From NCBI GenBank assembly GCA_900544135.1, contig UQTU01000011.1, positions 1-64,000 on the forward strand: a DNA stretch of 64,000 nt, written 5' to 3'. The translations under genes were made by a program, and so were the position numbers. The notes under the pieces were generated by a model. The model searched no databases, was not told the DNA's origin, and saw nothing but the letters and a program-made list of their open reading frames with translations. Shown piece by piece: positions 55,257-63,966 of this stretch. Numbering within the stretch: the stretch's first letter is position 1; every line of letters begins with the position of its first letter. The DNA comes from an uncultured Collinsella sp. (GTDB taxonomy: Bacteria > Actinomycetota > Coriobacteriia > Coriobacteriales > Coriobacteriaceae).

Positions 55257-55350
55257 TTCTCAGGTACCGGAGATTGCCCCGAAAGAGGAGCGCAGCGTAC
55301 TATGGGTACGCAAGCGGCGGTTTGAGGAGCAAGATCCGGTGCCTGAGGAA
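55257..55350. repeat. Palindrome family B, copy 1
   Basis: CAGGTACCGGA...TTGC on the left pairs with GCAA...TCCGGTGCCTG on the right, with an inner GCGTAC/GTACGC hairpin. It starts 1 nt after the stop of the second HgdB-like gene. No T-run follows. It shares its core (GAGGAGCGCAGCGTACT, TACGCAAGCGGCGGTTTGA) with the copy at 56554. Confidence 0.82.
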
Positions 55351-55351
55351 G

Positions 55352-56515
55352 CTACAGGGTCTCGATAAAGGCGGCGATGCGGGTCTCAATCTGGCCCATG
55401 TCGCCGTTGCTGTAGTCGGTCTCGATCTTCATGTACGGAATACCCGCACCCTCGACGGCCTCCTGCATGCGCGCGCTCTCAACGTTGAAGGTGTGGCAGG
55501 CCTGTAACACGCTCTCTACCACACCATCGACGTGGTACTTCTCGCACATGGCCAGCGTATTTTCCATACGACCGTCGTTGGGCGTCATGACCGAACAGTT
55601 GATATCCAGGTAGCGGTCGGCGATGGCGCGCAGGATGTCGGGAGCCTCCGGGTCGATCATCATGGTCGCCGTGCGCTCGCCCGAGCAGTCGTCCATGCAC
55701 ACGACCACACCGCCGTTGGACTCGATGGTGCGGCCGATCTTGTTGATCACACCGCCCACCGGGCAACCGGTGATCAGAATGCGCTTAGCATCCGCCGCAA
55801 CCGGGCGCTCGCCCGCGTCGTAGGCCTCGCGCAGCTTGGCAACCTTTTGCTCCAGCTGCTGCGTATAGGCCTCAATATCAAAGCTGAACGTACCGGCAAA
55901 CATAGTGCTCATCAGGTTGACGCCGCTCATGGCCGCCGGCTGGTTGGCCTGCAGCGCAAACATCTCGAGCTGGGCAGCACGCAGGCGATTGCGACGACGG
56001 ACGGCGGCGCGCAGGTCGTCATCAGTAATCGTAATACCGTAGAAGTTCTCGAGCTCCTCCTTGAGCAGGCGGCACTCCTCGTACCAGCCTTCACGCTCGT
56101 AGGCGCGATCGCGACCCTGCGGCAGGTGCAGAATGTGCGTGCGCTTGAGCTCGTTGAGTAGCTCGTACATCTTCTTCTTGCCGTCGCAGGTGGTCTCGCC
56201 GATGATCATGTCGCTAAAGTACGTAAACGGGCACTTTTGCGAATAGGCAAAACCGTACGTCGACTTGATGAGCGGGCAGAGGTTTGCCGGCAGCACCTTC
56301 TCGGCCTCGGGAATCACCTCATCGGACGTACCGCACAGAGCGACACTTGCGGCCCCCGCGGCATCGATAATCTCGAGTGGCGTATAGCTGCACAAAAAGC
56401 CGACCAGGCGATTACCCGCCTGCTTATATTCCTTAACGCGAATAAACGCCGCCTTGCGCTGCTCGTTGAACTCCTCAAACGTGCGCGGCAACGGCTGCTC
56501 AATATTTTCCGACAT
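55352..56515 (-). CDS. HgdB/YjiM-like 2-hydroxyacyl-CoA dehydratase family protein B
   Basis: The 387-residue protein is of the 2-hydroxyacyl-CoA dehydratase D-component/double-cubane-cluster family. Conserved cysteine-bearing stretches are FLCSYTPLEII, LCPLIKSTYGFA, ETTCDGKKKMYELL and VLQACHTFNVES. Enzymes of this family reduce difficult bonds at low potential with an ATP-driven activase, here the next gene. AGGAG is 5-6 nt before ATG 56515. It is about the size of E. coli YjiM. The substrate is unknown; close linkage with selD, yedF and DUF3343 suggests selenium or sulfur chemistry. Confidence 0.85.
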   Translation of the reverse strand: MSENIEQPLPRTFEEFNEQRKAAFIRVKEYKQAGNRLVGFLCSYTPLEIIDAAGAASVALCGTSDEVIPEAEKVLPANLCPLIKSTYGFAYSQKCPFTYFSDMIIGETTCDGKKKMYELLNELKRTHILHLPQGRDRAYEREGWYEECRLLKEELENFYGITITDDDLRAAVRRRNRLRAAQLEMFALQANQPAAMSGVNLMSTMFAGTFSFDIEAYTQQLEQKVAKLREAYDAGERPVAADAKRILITGCPVGGVINKIGRTIESNGGVVVCMDDCSGERTATMMIDPEAPDILRAIADRYLDINCSVMTPNDGRMENTLAMCEKYHVDGVVESVLQACHTFNVESARMQEAVEGAGIPYMKIETDYSNGDMGQIETRIAAFIETL

Positions 56516-56553
56516 ATAACTCCTAAACCTTTTAACCAACCAAGGAAACAGCT

Positions 56554-56646
56554 TTCCCGGGTGCCCGAGGTTGCCGTAAATGAGGAGCACCGCGTACTTT
56601 GGTACGCAAGCGACGGTTTGAACGGCAAGATCGGGTGCCTGGGGAA
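56554..56646. repeat. Palindrome family B, copy 2
   Basis: TTCCCGGGTGCCCGA pairs with TCGGGTGCCTGGGGAA, TTGCCGT with ACGGCAA, and GCGTAC with GTACGC at the tip. It begins 19 nt after the stop of the first HgdB-like gene, the same relative place as copy 1. The pairs differ from copy 1 but still match within the copy. Confidence 0.85.
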
Positions 56647-56665
56647 GTCACCGAGACGGATAGCC

Positions 56666-57949
56666 CTAAATGGTTTCCAAGAAAGCTTCAATGCGCGTCT
56701 GCAATTGCCCCGCGTCCTCGCCGGCGTAGTCGGTGGTGATGTGCATAAACGGAATGCCGGCCTCCTCGGCAGCTTTCTCCACGGCGAAGGACTCCATTTC
56801 GTAGAGTGTGCAGAACTGCAAGGCCACGTCGACGATGCCGTCGGCATGCAGGTCGTGCGCCATCTGGACGATGTCCTTCATACGCTGGTCGTTGGGCGTA
56901 AAGACGGCGCAGTTAATCTTAAAGTAGCGCTCGGCGATGGCGTCGAGCATCTCGTCGACCGTCTCACCGGACTCGTCGACCAGGTCCTTGTAGTAGCGCG
57001 AGCCCGTGCAGGACTCCTCGCCCACCACAACGCCGCCGGCTTTCTCGATGAGGTTGAACAGCTTCCAGTTAGGCACGGCCATGGGCGTACCGGTGTACAG
57101 GATGCGCTTGGTCCCCTTGGGCGCCACGCCCTCGCCGGCCTCGACACGCTGCTCGCACTCAGCCGCCATATCGTTAATGGCTCCGGTCAGACGCGGCGTG
57201 TCGTCCATAAAGGCGGCCTGAACGGTCAGCAGGCTATCGAGACCGCTGATGGGCGCCGGATCGGCAGCGCGCGTGGCAGCCAGACGCTGCAGGGCGCGAC
57301 GCTTCTCGTTGACGGCGTGGATGGCAGCCTTCAGGCGCTCGGGCGTAATCTTGACGCCGCACTCTTCCTCGATCTTGGCGGCAAGCTTTTTAACCTCGGC
57401 CTTCCAGGTCACGAGCGTCGACTCGTCGTGTACGTTGGGAATATCCATGACGTACATGTTCTTTTGCGTGACAAAGAACTCGTAGGCCTTCTTCTTGCCA
57501 TCGCAGGTGTTCTCGCCGACTACCAAGTCGCTCGACTCGATGTAGGGGCAGACCTCGCCCAGCTTAAAGCCGGCAAAGCTCTTGATGAGCGGGCAAGTGT
57601 TTCGCGGCAAGTGCTCCTCGACTTTGTCGGTTGCCCAGTCGGCACCCGAGCACAGGCCCACGGGGATGCCGTCGCAGGCAAGCACGATCTCCTCGGGCAC
57701 GTACACACAGAACGAACCGACGATCTTGGTGGCCTCGCCGGCCTCCTTCTTGTCGAGCATCTCCTTAATACGGCCGCTGTGGATGTTGGTGGCGACAAAA
57801 TCCAGGTAGGACGTGGACTTGGGGCGATTGTTCTGCGTCAGGAACATATCGCCGTACATCTGACCCACGGCGCCCAGCAGCATGTCGTGGTCGGCAAGAT
57901 TCATGCCGAGGCTCTCCCACATCGGATGGAAATCAAATTCTTCAGCCAT
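56666..57949 (-). CDS. HgdB/YjiM-like 2-hydroxyacyl-CoA dehydratase family protein A
   Basis: The 427-residue paralogue of the next gene is longer at its N-terminus by about 45 residues. It has matching cysteine motifs: SFCVYVPEEIV, TCPLIKSFAGFK, ENTCDGKKKAYEFF and LQFCTLYEMESF. The two could form a heterodimer, as HgdA and HgdB do, or be separate double-cubane enzymes with one activase. AGAGGGGAA lies 5-6 nt before ATG 57949. It is the first gene of the operon that runs to the cysteine desulfurase. A 430-nt leader region with a short reading frame lies upstream. Confidence 0.85.
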   Translation of the reverse strand: MAEEFDFHPMWESLGMNLADHDMLLGAVGQMYGDMFLTQNNRPKSTSYLDFVATNIHSGRIKEMLDKKEAGEATKIVGSFCVYVPEEIVLACDGIPVGLCSGADWATDKVEEHLPRNTCPLIKSFAGFKLGEVCPYIESSDLVVGENTCDGKKKAYEFFVTQKNMYVMDIPNVHDESTLVTWKAEVKKLAAKIEEECGVKITPERLKAAIHAVNEKRRALQRLAATRAADPAPISGLDSLLTVQAAFMDDTPRLTGAINDMAAECEQRVEAGEGVAPKGTKRILYTGTPMAVPNWKLFNLIEKAGGVVVGEESCTGSRYYKDLVDESGETVDEMLDAIAERYFKINCAVFTPNDQRMKDIVQMAHDLHADGIVDVALQFCTLYEMESFAVEKAAEEAGIPFMHITTDYAGEDAGQLQTRIEAFLETI

Positions 57950-58087
57950 GGCGGTTCCCCTCTCGAACCAAAAATGAATAGCTACGGTATTGCTGCACGG
58001 TGGGTGGCGAAAACCCAGCCGCGCTCAAACCCGGAATTTTGGGGAACCCGCTTTGCAGCTGATTATTTAGTTGTGCATCGTCTCTCC

Positions 58088-58123
58088 CGGAGCCGTGAAC
58101 ATACCTGCTCATATGCGGCTCCG
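58088..58123 (-). promoter_or_regulatory. Hairpin in the leader of the HgdB-like operon
   Basis: CGGAGCCG and CGGCTCCG are perfect inverted repeats, with CATA/TATG pairing further in. The loop contains the stop codon of the short frame at 58109-58177. It lies about 140 nt before the first gene and has no T-run. Confidence 0.55.
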
Positions 58124-58177
58124 AGCCATATACAGGGCGCGCGCGGCAACGCGACGCGAATATGTCATCTGCAGCAC
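58109..58177 (-). CDS. Possible 22-residue leader peptide
   Basis: GTG 58177, preceded at a good distance by AAGGAGGG, opens a frame of 22 codons, rich in Arg and Ala, ending in TGA within a hairpin. The first dehydratase-like gene follows 160 nt later. Ribosome passage would open the hairpin, so it could act in attenuation. It may also be chance. Confidence 0.35.
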   Translation of the reverse strand: MLQMTYSRRVAARALYMARSRI

Positions 58178-58331
58178 CGGCGCACCCTCCTTTTCTCGTC
58201 GAAGGTAACTATATCAACGGTTATCGTCCAGACGAACACCGCCGACATGCGTACGACAGCGTCGTGTGCCGTCGTTTAATAAATAATTATCTGTGTTGAT
58301 AAGAGTTTGTCATCTCTCATTCGACGAACGA

Positions 58332-58369
58332 CAAAAGCAAAGCCGCCGAGGCTTATATCCCCGACGGCA
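58332..58369 (-). terminator. modC terminator
   Basis: The minus-strand stem GCCGTCGGG/CCTCGGCGGC (with wobble pairs) is followed by TTTGCTTTTG. It lies about 10 nt after the modC stop. The remaining gap up to 57950 is described under the leader features. Confidence 0.65.
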
Positions 58370-58379
58370 TTACCCGGCG

Positions 58380-59450
58380 CTATCGACAAACCAAATGGAT
58401 CCTGCTGGCATCAAAATGCATGCGCAGCGTCTCGCCTGCTTGCGGTAGCTCGTCGACAGGCATGCCCACTTTGTTGACCTTCCACTGCAGACGCGTGGGC
58501 GCATCGGCCCGCGGCGCATCCAACAGCACCAGGCGCTCAAAACGCGAATCGCTCACGCGCGCCACGTGCAGGTCGTAGCTGTTGCGACCCCGCTCAGCAC
58601 GATTGTCAACATGGAAGTAGCTTGCGCGAATGCCCAGGTACACCACATTATCGGGAACCTCGCGGCCCACGTTAAAGGTCATGCCCCAGTCGAGGGCTTC
58701 AACTTCTTCGTCGCCGATCTTGCGCGCCCGGCTTGTATTCTTGCAGCCCGTCAGGCGCAGCGCCGCCAGCGTCTGCGGGCGGCGGACCACGTCCTCAATG
58801 GAGCCGATCTCCTCAACATGCCCGTCGTGCATCACGCAGATACGCTGGCACAGGCGGCACGCTTCGTCGATGTCGTGGCTCACGTAGAGCACGGTGCGGT
58901 TGCATACATCGAACAGGTCGAGCATGTTCTGCTCGAGTGCGCTCTTAAGATAGGAATCGAGCGCGCTCATGGGCTCGTCGAACATAAAAATGCCCGGATG
59001 CGCCGCCACCATACGGGCAAGCGCCACGCGCTGCTGCTGGCCGCCCGAGAGACGCGCGGGATAGCGGTCGGCGAAATCGGTCAGGCCAAAGATGCCCAGA
59101 TAGCGTTCGGCGAGCTTTTTGCGCGCGGCGGCGTCGCCCGCGTCCTTTACACCGGCGCACACGTTATCGGCCACCGTCATGTTGGGAAACAGCTGATAGT
59201 TTTGGAACAGCAGGGCACACTTGCGCTCCTGGGGCGACAGGTTGATGCCCGCCGCCGAGTCAAAAAAGGTCACGCCGTTGACAACGATCTTGCCCTCGTC
59301 GGGGGTCTCCACACCGGCAATGCAGCGCAGTGTACAGCTCTTGCCACAACCCGAGGCGCCCAGCAGCGCCACACGCTCCTCGCCGGCTACGAGTTGGATG
59401 TCGAGGGTGAACCCCGGAAAGCGCTTTTTGATATCCAGGACAAGCGACAT
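58380..59450 (-). CDS. modC: Molybdate ABC transporter ATP-binding protein
   Basis: The 356-residue ATPase powers molybdate (or tungstate) uptake. Walker A is LLGASGCGKSCTL, the signature LSGGQQQRVALARM, and Walker B IFMFDEPMSALDS. SHDIDEACRLC holds the switch histidine. After about residue 235 there is a TOBE-like regulatory domain. It starts 3 nt after modB. The only other molybdenum-related genes nearby are moaB and moeA upstream. Confidence 0.92.
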   Translation of the reverse strand: MSLVLDIKKRFPGFTLDIQLVAGEERVALLGASGCGKSCTLRCIAGVETPDEGKIVVNGVTFFDSAAGINLSPQERKCALLFQNYQLFPNMTVADNVCAGVKDAGDAAARKKLAERYLGIFGLTDFADRYPARLSGGQQQRVALARMVAAHPGIFMFDEPMSALDSYLKSALEQNMLDLFDVCNRTVLYVSHDIDEACRLCQRICVMHDGHVEEIGSIEDVVRRPQTLAALRLTGCKNTSRARKIGDEEVEALDWGMTFNVGREVPDNVVYLGIRASYFHVDNRAERGRNSYDLHVARVSDSRFERLVLLDAPRADAPTRLQWKVNKVGMPVDELPQAGETLRMHFDASRIHLVCR

Positions 59451-59453
59451 GGC

Positions 59454-60896
59454 CTATCGACCTCCCTTCGAGACGGCGTCATCGCGCATGAGCTCGGCCA
59501 GCGCCTCGCGATCGATACGCAGCGCATCGCCGCCGACTGGGTCGAGCGAATCGGCCTGGCCACCCAGCTGCTTGGTCTGCTTGCGCTCCGCACGGGAAAG
59601 GCCCCGCTCGCGATACTTTTGCGAATGAGCGGTGTACATATTGATGAACAGAATGACCAGGAAGCTGAACGCAATTACGACCACGACCCAAAAGAGGGCT
59701 ACCGACGTGTTGCCCCCCATCCACTCAAAGTAGATGGCGATGGGAATGGTCTGGGTAATGCCGGCATAGTTGCCCGCAAAGAACAGCGTGCAGCCAAACT
59801 CGCCCATCGCGCGGGCAAAGGCGAGCACCGTGCCCGCTGCGATTGAGGGCCAACCAAGGGGCATCATAAGCTTGGTAAAGATGCGACGCTCGGACCAGCC
59901 AAGCGTGCGCGCCGCATCGAGCATCTGCGTGTCGAGGCTCTCAAAGGCACCGAGCGCCGTACGGTAGACCAGGGGAAACGACACCACCACGGCAGAGATC
60001 ACCGCCGCCGGCCACGTAAAGACAATCGAGATACCGTGCGCGATAAGCCACCGGCCCACCCCAGTCGAGCGGCCAAACAGCATGAGGAGCAAAAAGCCGC
60101 AGACCGTGGGCGGCAGCACCATAGGAATCGTAAAGACCGAATCGAGCAGGCCCTTGATGCGACTCGAGGTACCCATAGTCTTCCACGCGGCAAACAGGCC
60201 CAGCGCAAAGGAGATCAGCAGGGCAAGGCCGCACGTTTTAATGGACACCCAAAACGGTCGGTAGTCGATGTCGCCCAAAAAGGAGGCCAGAGAGGTCAAG
60301 GGGCCCTGCTCATCCCGCAACACGACAGACGATGCTTCTACCATTTGAGCGCTATCAAGCCAACGCGCGCCGCTCTTGGCATCACCCGAGGCTGATGCGA
60401 TCACCACATAGCGGTCCCCATCCGCACCTCGTTCGTCAAAGCCATAGGTATACCCGCCGGCATCAAACGTTGTTTCCGCCGTAACATACCAAGGAAGATC
60501 CACGTCCCCCAGCTGCGCACCTCCCATGCAGTTTGCGCTGTCGAGCTCACAGACGAGGGCCTTGAGACCCGATACGCACTCGTTGTCCTGCGGATCCAAT
60601 CCAAACTTCTCGACCGCCTTGGGCGATATCCACACCACAACGCGATCGGCAGCAGGCGCCACCACAAGGTCCACGTCCTCGTCAACGGGAAACCGGTAGC
60701 CCTCAGGCTGGCCTTCCATGGCACGAGCGGTCCCCTTGGCCAACCGCTCAAAACCCTCGATCCCATAGGAAAGCCCATGAGCGGTCGCAGCAACCTGGGC
60801 CCCGTCCTCAGCATCCCCAGCCAACGCAAATCCCGGCACACAGCAAAGCGCGAAGGTCAAAGCACAGGCGACAAGCATGCGGAATCTATTAAGCAC
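59454..60896 (-). CDS. modB: Molybdate ABC transporter permease with an added N-terminal domain
   Basis: The 480-residue protein ends in a normal ModB permease (about 220-450, with the EAA-type loop FESLDTQMLDAARTLGWSE and FARAMGEFGCTLFFAGNY). Before it is a signal-peptide-like start and about 180 residues, rich in Asp and Ala, that should lie outside the membrane. ModB is usually about 230 residues. The extra domain has two cysteines (LVCELDSANC) and no family I recognise. The GTG 60896 start is chosen for the GGAG 6 nt upstream. modA precedes it. Confidence 0.88.
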   Translation of the reverse strand: MLNRFRMLVACALTFALCCVPGFALAGDAEDGAQVAATAHGLSYGIEGFERLAKGTARAMEGQPEGYRFPVDEDVDLVVAPAADRVVVWISPKAVEKFGLDPQDNECVSGLKALVCELDSANCMGGAQLGDVDLPWYVTAETTFDAGGYTYGFDERGADGDRYVVIASASGDAKSGARWLDSAQMVEASSVVLRDEQGPLTSLASFLGDIDYRPFWVSIKTCGLALLISFALGLFAAWKTMGTSSRIKGLLDSVFTIPMVLPPTVCGFLLLMLFGRSTGVGRWLIAHGISIVFTWPAAVISAVVVSFPLVYRTALGAFESLDTQMLDAARTLGWSERRIFTKLMMPLGWPSIAAGTVLAFARAMGEFGCTLFFAGNYAGITQTIPIAIYFEWMGGNTSVALFWVVVVIAFSFLVILFINMYTAHSQKYRERGLSRAERKQTKQLGGQADSLDPVGGDALRIDREALAELMRDDAVSKGGR

Positions 60897-60964
60897 GAAA
60901 AGCTCCAAGCGAATACAAGGACGGAGTGAAACACAAAACGATGGAATTATCGCGCCAAGCCGCA

Positions 60965-61837
60965 CTACGCGGAAAGCTCAAAGCCGTACTTAGCCCAAAT
61001 CTTCTGAGCTTTCTTGTTGGTCAGACAAAAGTCGATGAACGCCTTGGCCTCGTCGGCGTGCTCGGAGCTCTCTGCAACGGCACTCGGATACACGATGGGC
61101 TTGTGCGAATCCTCGGGGCACACGAAGGCCTCCTCGATGCCGTCGTAACGGAAGATATCGGAGCTGTAGACAAAACCGGCCACGCAGTCGCCTGTGGACA
61201 CATAGGCGGCGGCGGTGCCCACCTTATCGGCCAGTGCGACCTTGTCGGCGATCTCGGGCGCATACTCGCCGTCGTCGCCCTCGGCGCCGGTGTAGAGGCC
61301 CACGGAGGCCAGGGCCTGGTTGGCGTACTTGCCGGCGGGGACGGTCTTGGCGTCGCCAATGGCGATCTTGCCGTCCAGATTCGCGACGTCGGCGATGGCC
61401 TCGACCTTGGTTTCGGAGCCCTCGGCGCGAATGATCACAAGGTCGTTGACGAACATGTCCTCACGCGTGTCGGCGTCGACGAGCTCGGCGGCCTCGGCGT
61501 CGTCCATGGTGCCCTTGGAGGCCGTGATGAGCACGTCGACGGCGGCACCGGCGCGCATCTGCTCGACAAGGTCGCCGGAGGCCTTAAACTGCGTGTCTGC
61601 AAACGTGGTGCCGGTCTGCTCTGTGTAGAGCTCCTGAACCTCGGGCAGAGCCTTCTCGAGCGAGTTGGCGGCAAAGACCTGCAGCTCGACAGCCTTCTTG
61701 GAAGATGCCTTAGCAGAACCGGCATCGGATCCGGCCGGCTCGGACGTCTTGCTGCCCGAGCAGCCAGCAAGACCAAGGCCGGCAGCGGCGACAGCAGAAA
61801 GCGAGACGAATCCGCGGCGAGAAACCATATCGAACAT
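60965..61837 (-). CDS. modA: Molybdate-binding lipoprotein
   Basis: The 290-residue solute-binding protein has a signal with SRRGF and a lipobox LGLAGC, so it is anchored to the membrane by lipid. LQVFAANSLEKALPEV near residue 55 and the later AIGDAKTVPAGKYANQAL match ModA binding loops (Ser, Tyr, backbone). ATG 61837 has AAAGGG 6 nt upstream. It is the first gene of modABC, with two dyad sites in its promoter. Confidence 0.93.
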   Translation of the reverse strand: MFDMVSRRGFVSLSAVAAAGLGLAGCSGSKTSEPAGSDAGSAKASSKKAVELQVFAANSLEKALPEVQELYTEQTGTTFADTQFKASGDLVEQMRAGAAVDVLITASKGTMDDAEAAELVDADTREDMFVNDLVIIRAEGSETKVEAIADVANLDGKIAIGDAKTVPAGKYANQALASVGLYTGAEGDDGEYAPEIADKVALADKVGTAAAYVSTGDCVAGFVYSSDIFRYDGIEEAFVCPEDSHKPIVYPSAVAESSEHADEAKAFIDFCLTNKKAQKIWAKYGFELSA

Positions 61838-61884
61838 ATTCAACCCTTTCGGACCTTGTGCCCGGGTACCCCACCGCGGGCTTT

Positions 61885-61950
61885 AATCTGCAATCAGATT
61901 ATACTTTTGCGCGAATAATGTTAGTGAGAAATTATTCTCGCCTGAGAATA
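61885..61950 (-). promoter_or_regulatory. mod operon promoter with two dyad operators
   Basis: The minus strand has TATAAT at 61898-61903. A perfect dyad AATCTG-N4-CAGATT (61885-61900) overlaps it, and a second, TATTCTC-N4-GAGAATA (61933-61950), lies about 30 bp upstream. The two sites differ. Neither matches the E. coli ModE site, so one may bind another metal-responsive repressor. The -35 box is poor. Confidence 0.55.
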
Positions 61951-62040
61951 TAGTTTCGAGTTACCGTACACCTCGGCGTCGATTCGGCGGAAAACAAAAG
62001 CGGAGCGACCGATAAGGTCGCCCCACCGCAGGTAAATAGC

Positions 62041-62520
62041 TTAGTTGGTATGTCCGCCGCCCGCTGTCATCTGAGCCGCGTGCTCCAGCTGGTCCGCTAT
62101 GGCCTCCCAGCTTTCGCGGGCGGCCTTCGTGGAACCGGGAAAGTTTACGACAAGTGTATGACCTCGTTGCATGCAAATAGCACGCGAGAGCATAGCGCGG
62201 CGCGTCTTGGTCATCGAGTACGCACGGATTGCCTCTGCAATGCCCGGCACATCGCGCTCGCAGACGGCACGCGTCGCCTCGGGCGTCACATCGCGCATCG
62301 AAAGCCCCGTGCCGCCGCAGGTAAGCACGACATTGGCGTGGCACTCATCGGCGGCTTCCGCAATGGCATCACCAATCTCGCTGACGTCGTCGCGCACGAC
62401 CACATGTGAGGCGACCGTCCAGCCCTGCGCCACGATGAGTTCCTCGAGCGCAGCACCCGCCTCGTCCTGGGCAAGATCGCGCGTATCCGAGCACGTCACA
62501 ATCGAAATCTTCAGCTCCAT
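62041..62520 (-). CDS. moaB: Molybdenum cofactor biosynthesis protein, MoaB/MogA family
   Basis: The 159-residue protein adenylylates molybdopterin before metal insertion. VTCSDTRDLAQDEAG, LTCGGTGLSMRDVTPEA and NFPGSTKAARE are the binding signatures. GGAGGA is 5-6 nt before ATG 62520. It follows moeA by 10 nt, so the two steps of metal insertion are made together. Confidence 0.93.
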   Translation of the reverse strand: MELKISIVTCSDTRDLAQDEAGAALEELIVAQGWTVASHVVVRDDVSEIGDAIAEAADECHANVVLTCGGTGLSMRDVTPEATRAVCERDVPGIAEAIRAYSMTKTRRAMLSRAICMQRGHTLVVNFPGSTKAARESWEAIADQLEHAAQMTAGGGHTN

Positions 62521-62530
62521 AGCATTCCTC

Positions 62531-63793
62531 CTACAACACGGCGCCCTCGGGCAGGTCGACGCGAACAACGTCCACGGCATCTCCCGCCTTGAGCTCGCAC
62601 GGTCCTTCGTCAATGCGCAGCAGGCAGTTGGACCGCTGCATCGTGCCGAGCAGCGCCGAATTCTGCGTCTTGGCCTCGGTCACCAACAGCTCACCGGTCT
62701 CGGGGTCGCGCAAAACCGTGGCGCGATCGAAGAAGCGTCGGTCCTGGCGCTTTTTCACGCCGTGCGTGAGCGTCGCCTGCTGCACGGGACGCACGCCCTC
62801 GGCAAAGCCGCGCATCTTGCGAATCGCCGGACGGGCGAGCATCTCAAAGCCTACATACGCCGCAGCCGGATTGCCTGAAAGCCCTAGGTAGGGCTTGCCC
62901 CCGAGCAAGCCAAACGTGATGGCCTTGCCCGGACGCATCGAGATGCGGTCAAACAGCACCACGCCCTCGCGCCGGACGAGCGCCGTCACATAGTCGTAGT
63001 CGCCAGCCGAGGCGCCACCGCTCGTAATGACAAAATCGCACTCCTGCACGGCGCGATGCACCAGCTCGGCAATCGCCTGCTCATCATCGGGTGCAATGCC
63101 GTAGAACACGGGCTCGGCGCCGGCATCGAGTGCTTCGGCCATCAACGCCGACGAGTTGGAGTCGCGAATCTGCCCGCGCGCCGGTACCTTACTCGGTGCG
63201 ACCAGCTCCGTGCCCAGCGAGATGATGCCCACACGTGGGGCAGCGTGCACCTTCACGCTCGCGTATCCGGCGCTCGCCAGCAGACCCGCGCCCGCCGGAG
63301 CCACGACCTCGCCGGCGCGCATCACAACATCGCCGGCATGGGCCTCCTCGGCAGCAGAGCGAACGTTCTCCCCCACTTTAGCAGGCGCCGAGAAGCTCAC
63401 GTGCGAGCCCTCGTTGCCGTCGCCATCGAGCACGTCGACGATCTCGTATTTCACTACGGCATCGGCACCCTCGGGCACCGGCGCGCCTGTCATGATGCGG
63501 ACCGTCTCGCCCACTCCGATTGTGCCCTCAAACACATGGCCCGCGGCCTCATGTCCGATAACGTCGAGCGTCACCGGCGCCTCGCCAGACGTCTGCGCCA
63601 AGTCCGCCGAGCGCACGGCATATCCGTCCATAGCGCTGTTGGCAAACGGCGAGATATCGATATCGGCCACCGCGTCCTCGGCCAAGGGAAGACCGGTGGC
63701 CTGCCACACGGGAATCTCGACGAGATCGGTCGGAGCAACGTGCGACAGAACAATCGACTGCGCGTCCTCCAGCGGAATGAGCTTCTCTGCCAT
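62531..63793 (-). CDS. moeA: Molybdopterin molybdenumtransferase
   Basis: The 420-residue enzyme inserts molybdate into adenylylated molybdopterin. FANSAMDGYAVRS, IMTGAPVPEGADAVV, ITSGGASAGDYDYV and GLSGNPAAAYVGFE are conserved. AAGAGG is 5 nt before ATG 63793. It begins the moeA-moaB pair next to modABC. A single MoeA serves all molybdenum enzymes in the window. Confidence 0.95.
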   Translation of the reverse strand: MAEKLIPLEDAQSIVLSHVAPTDLVEIPVWQATGLPLAEDAVADIDISPFANSAMDGYAVRSADLAQTSGEAPVTLDVIGHEAAGHVFEGTIGVGETVRIMTGAPVPEGADAVVKYEIVDVLDGDGNEGSHVSFSAPAKVGENVRSAAEEAHAGDVVMRAGEVVAPAGAGLLASAGYASVKVHAAPRVGIISLGTELVAPSKVPARGQIRDSNSSALMAEALDAGAEPVFYGIAPDDEQAIAELVHRAVQECDFVITSGGASAGDYDYVTALVRREGVVLFDRISMRPGKAITFGLLGGKPYLGLSGNPAAAYVGFEMLARPAIRKMRGFAEGVRPVQQATLTHGVKKRQDRRFFDRATVLRDPETGELLVTEAKTQNSALLGTMQRSNCLLRIDEGPCELKAGDAVDVVRVDLPEGAVL

Positions 63794-63849
63794 ATGCACC
63801 TCTTAATGCCACGGCGCACAACGGGGCGCCGATTCTTTATGCTTGTCTA

Positions 63850-63855
63850 AGTATA
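63850..63855 (-). promoter_or_regulatory. Possible moeA -10 box
   Basis: The minus strand reads TATACT about 57 nt before the moeA start. No matching -35 is clear. Confidence 0.4.
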
Positions 63856-63966
63856 ATCCCCGACGCGCGACCGCGACTTGGCCTGTACCCGCAAATACAC
63901 CTGTCGGCCGCAAGCCGCGAAACAGAATGGAAACCAACCCACCGGCTCGTCGCGTTTACCGCGTTT

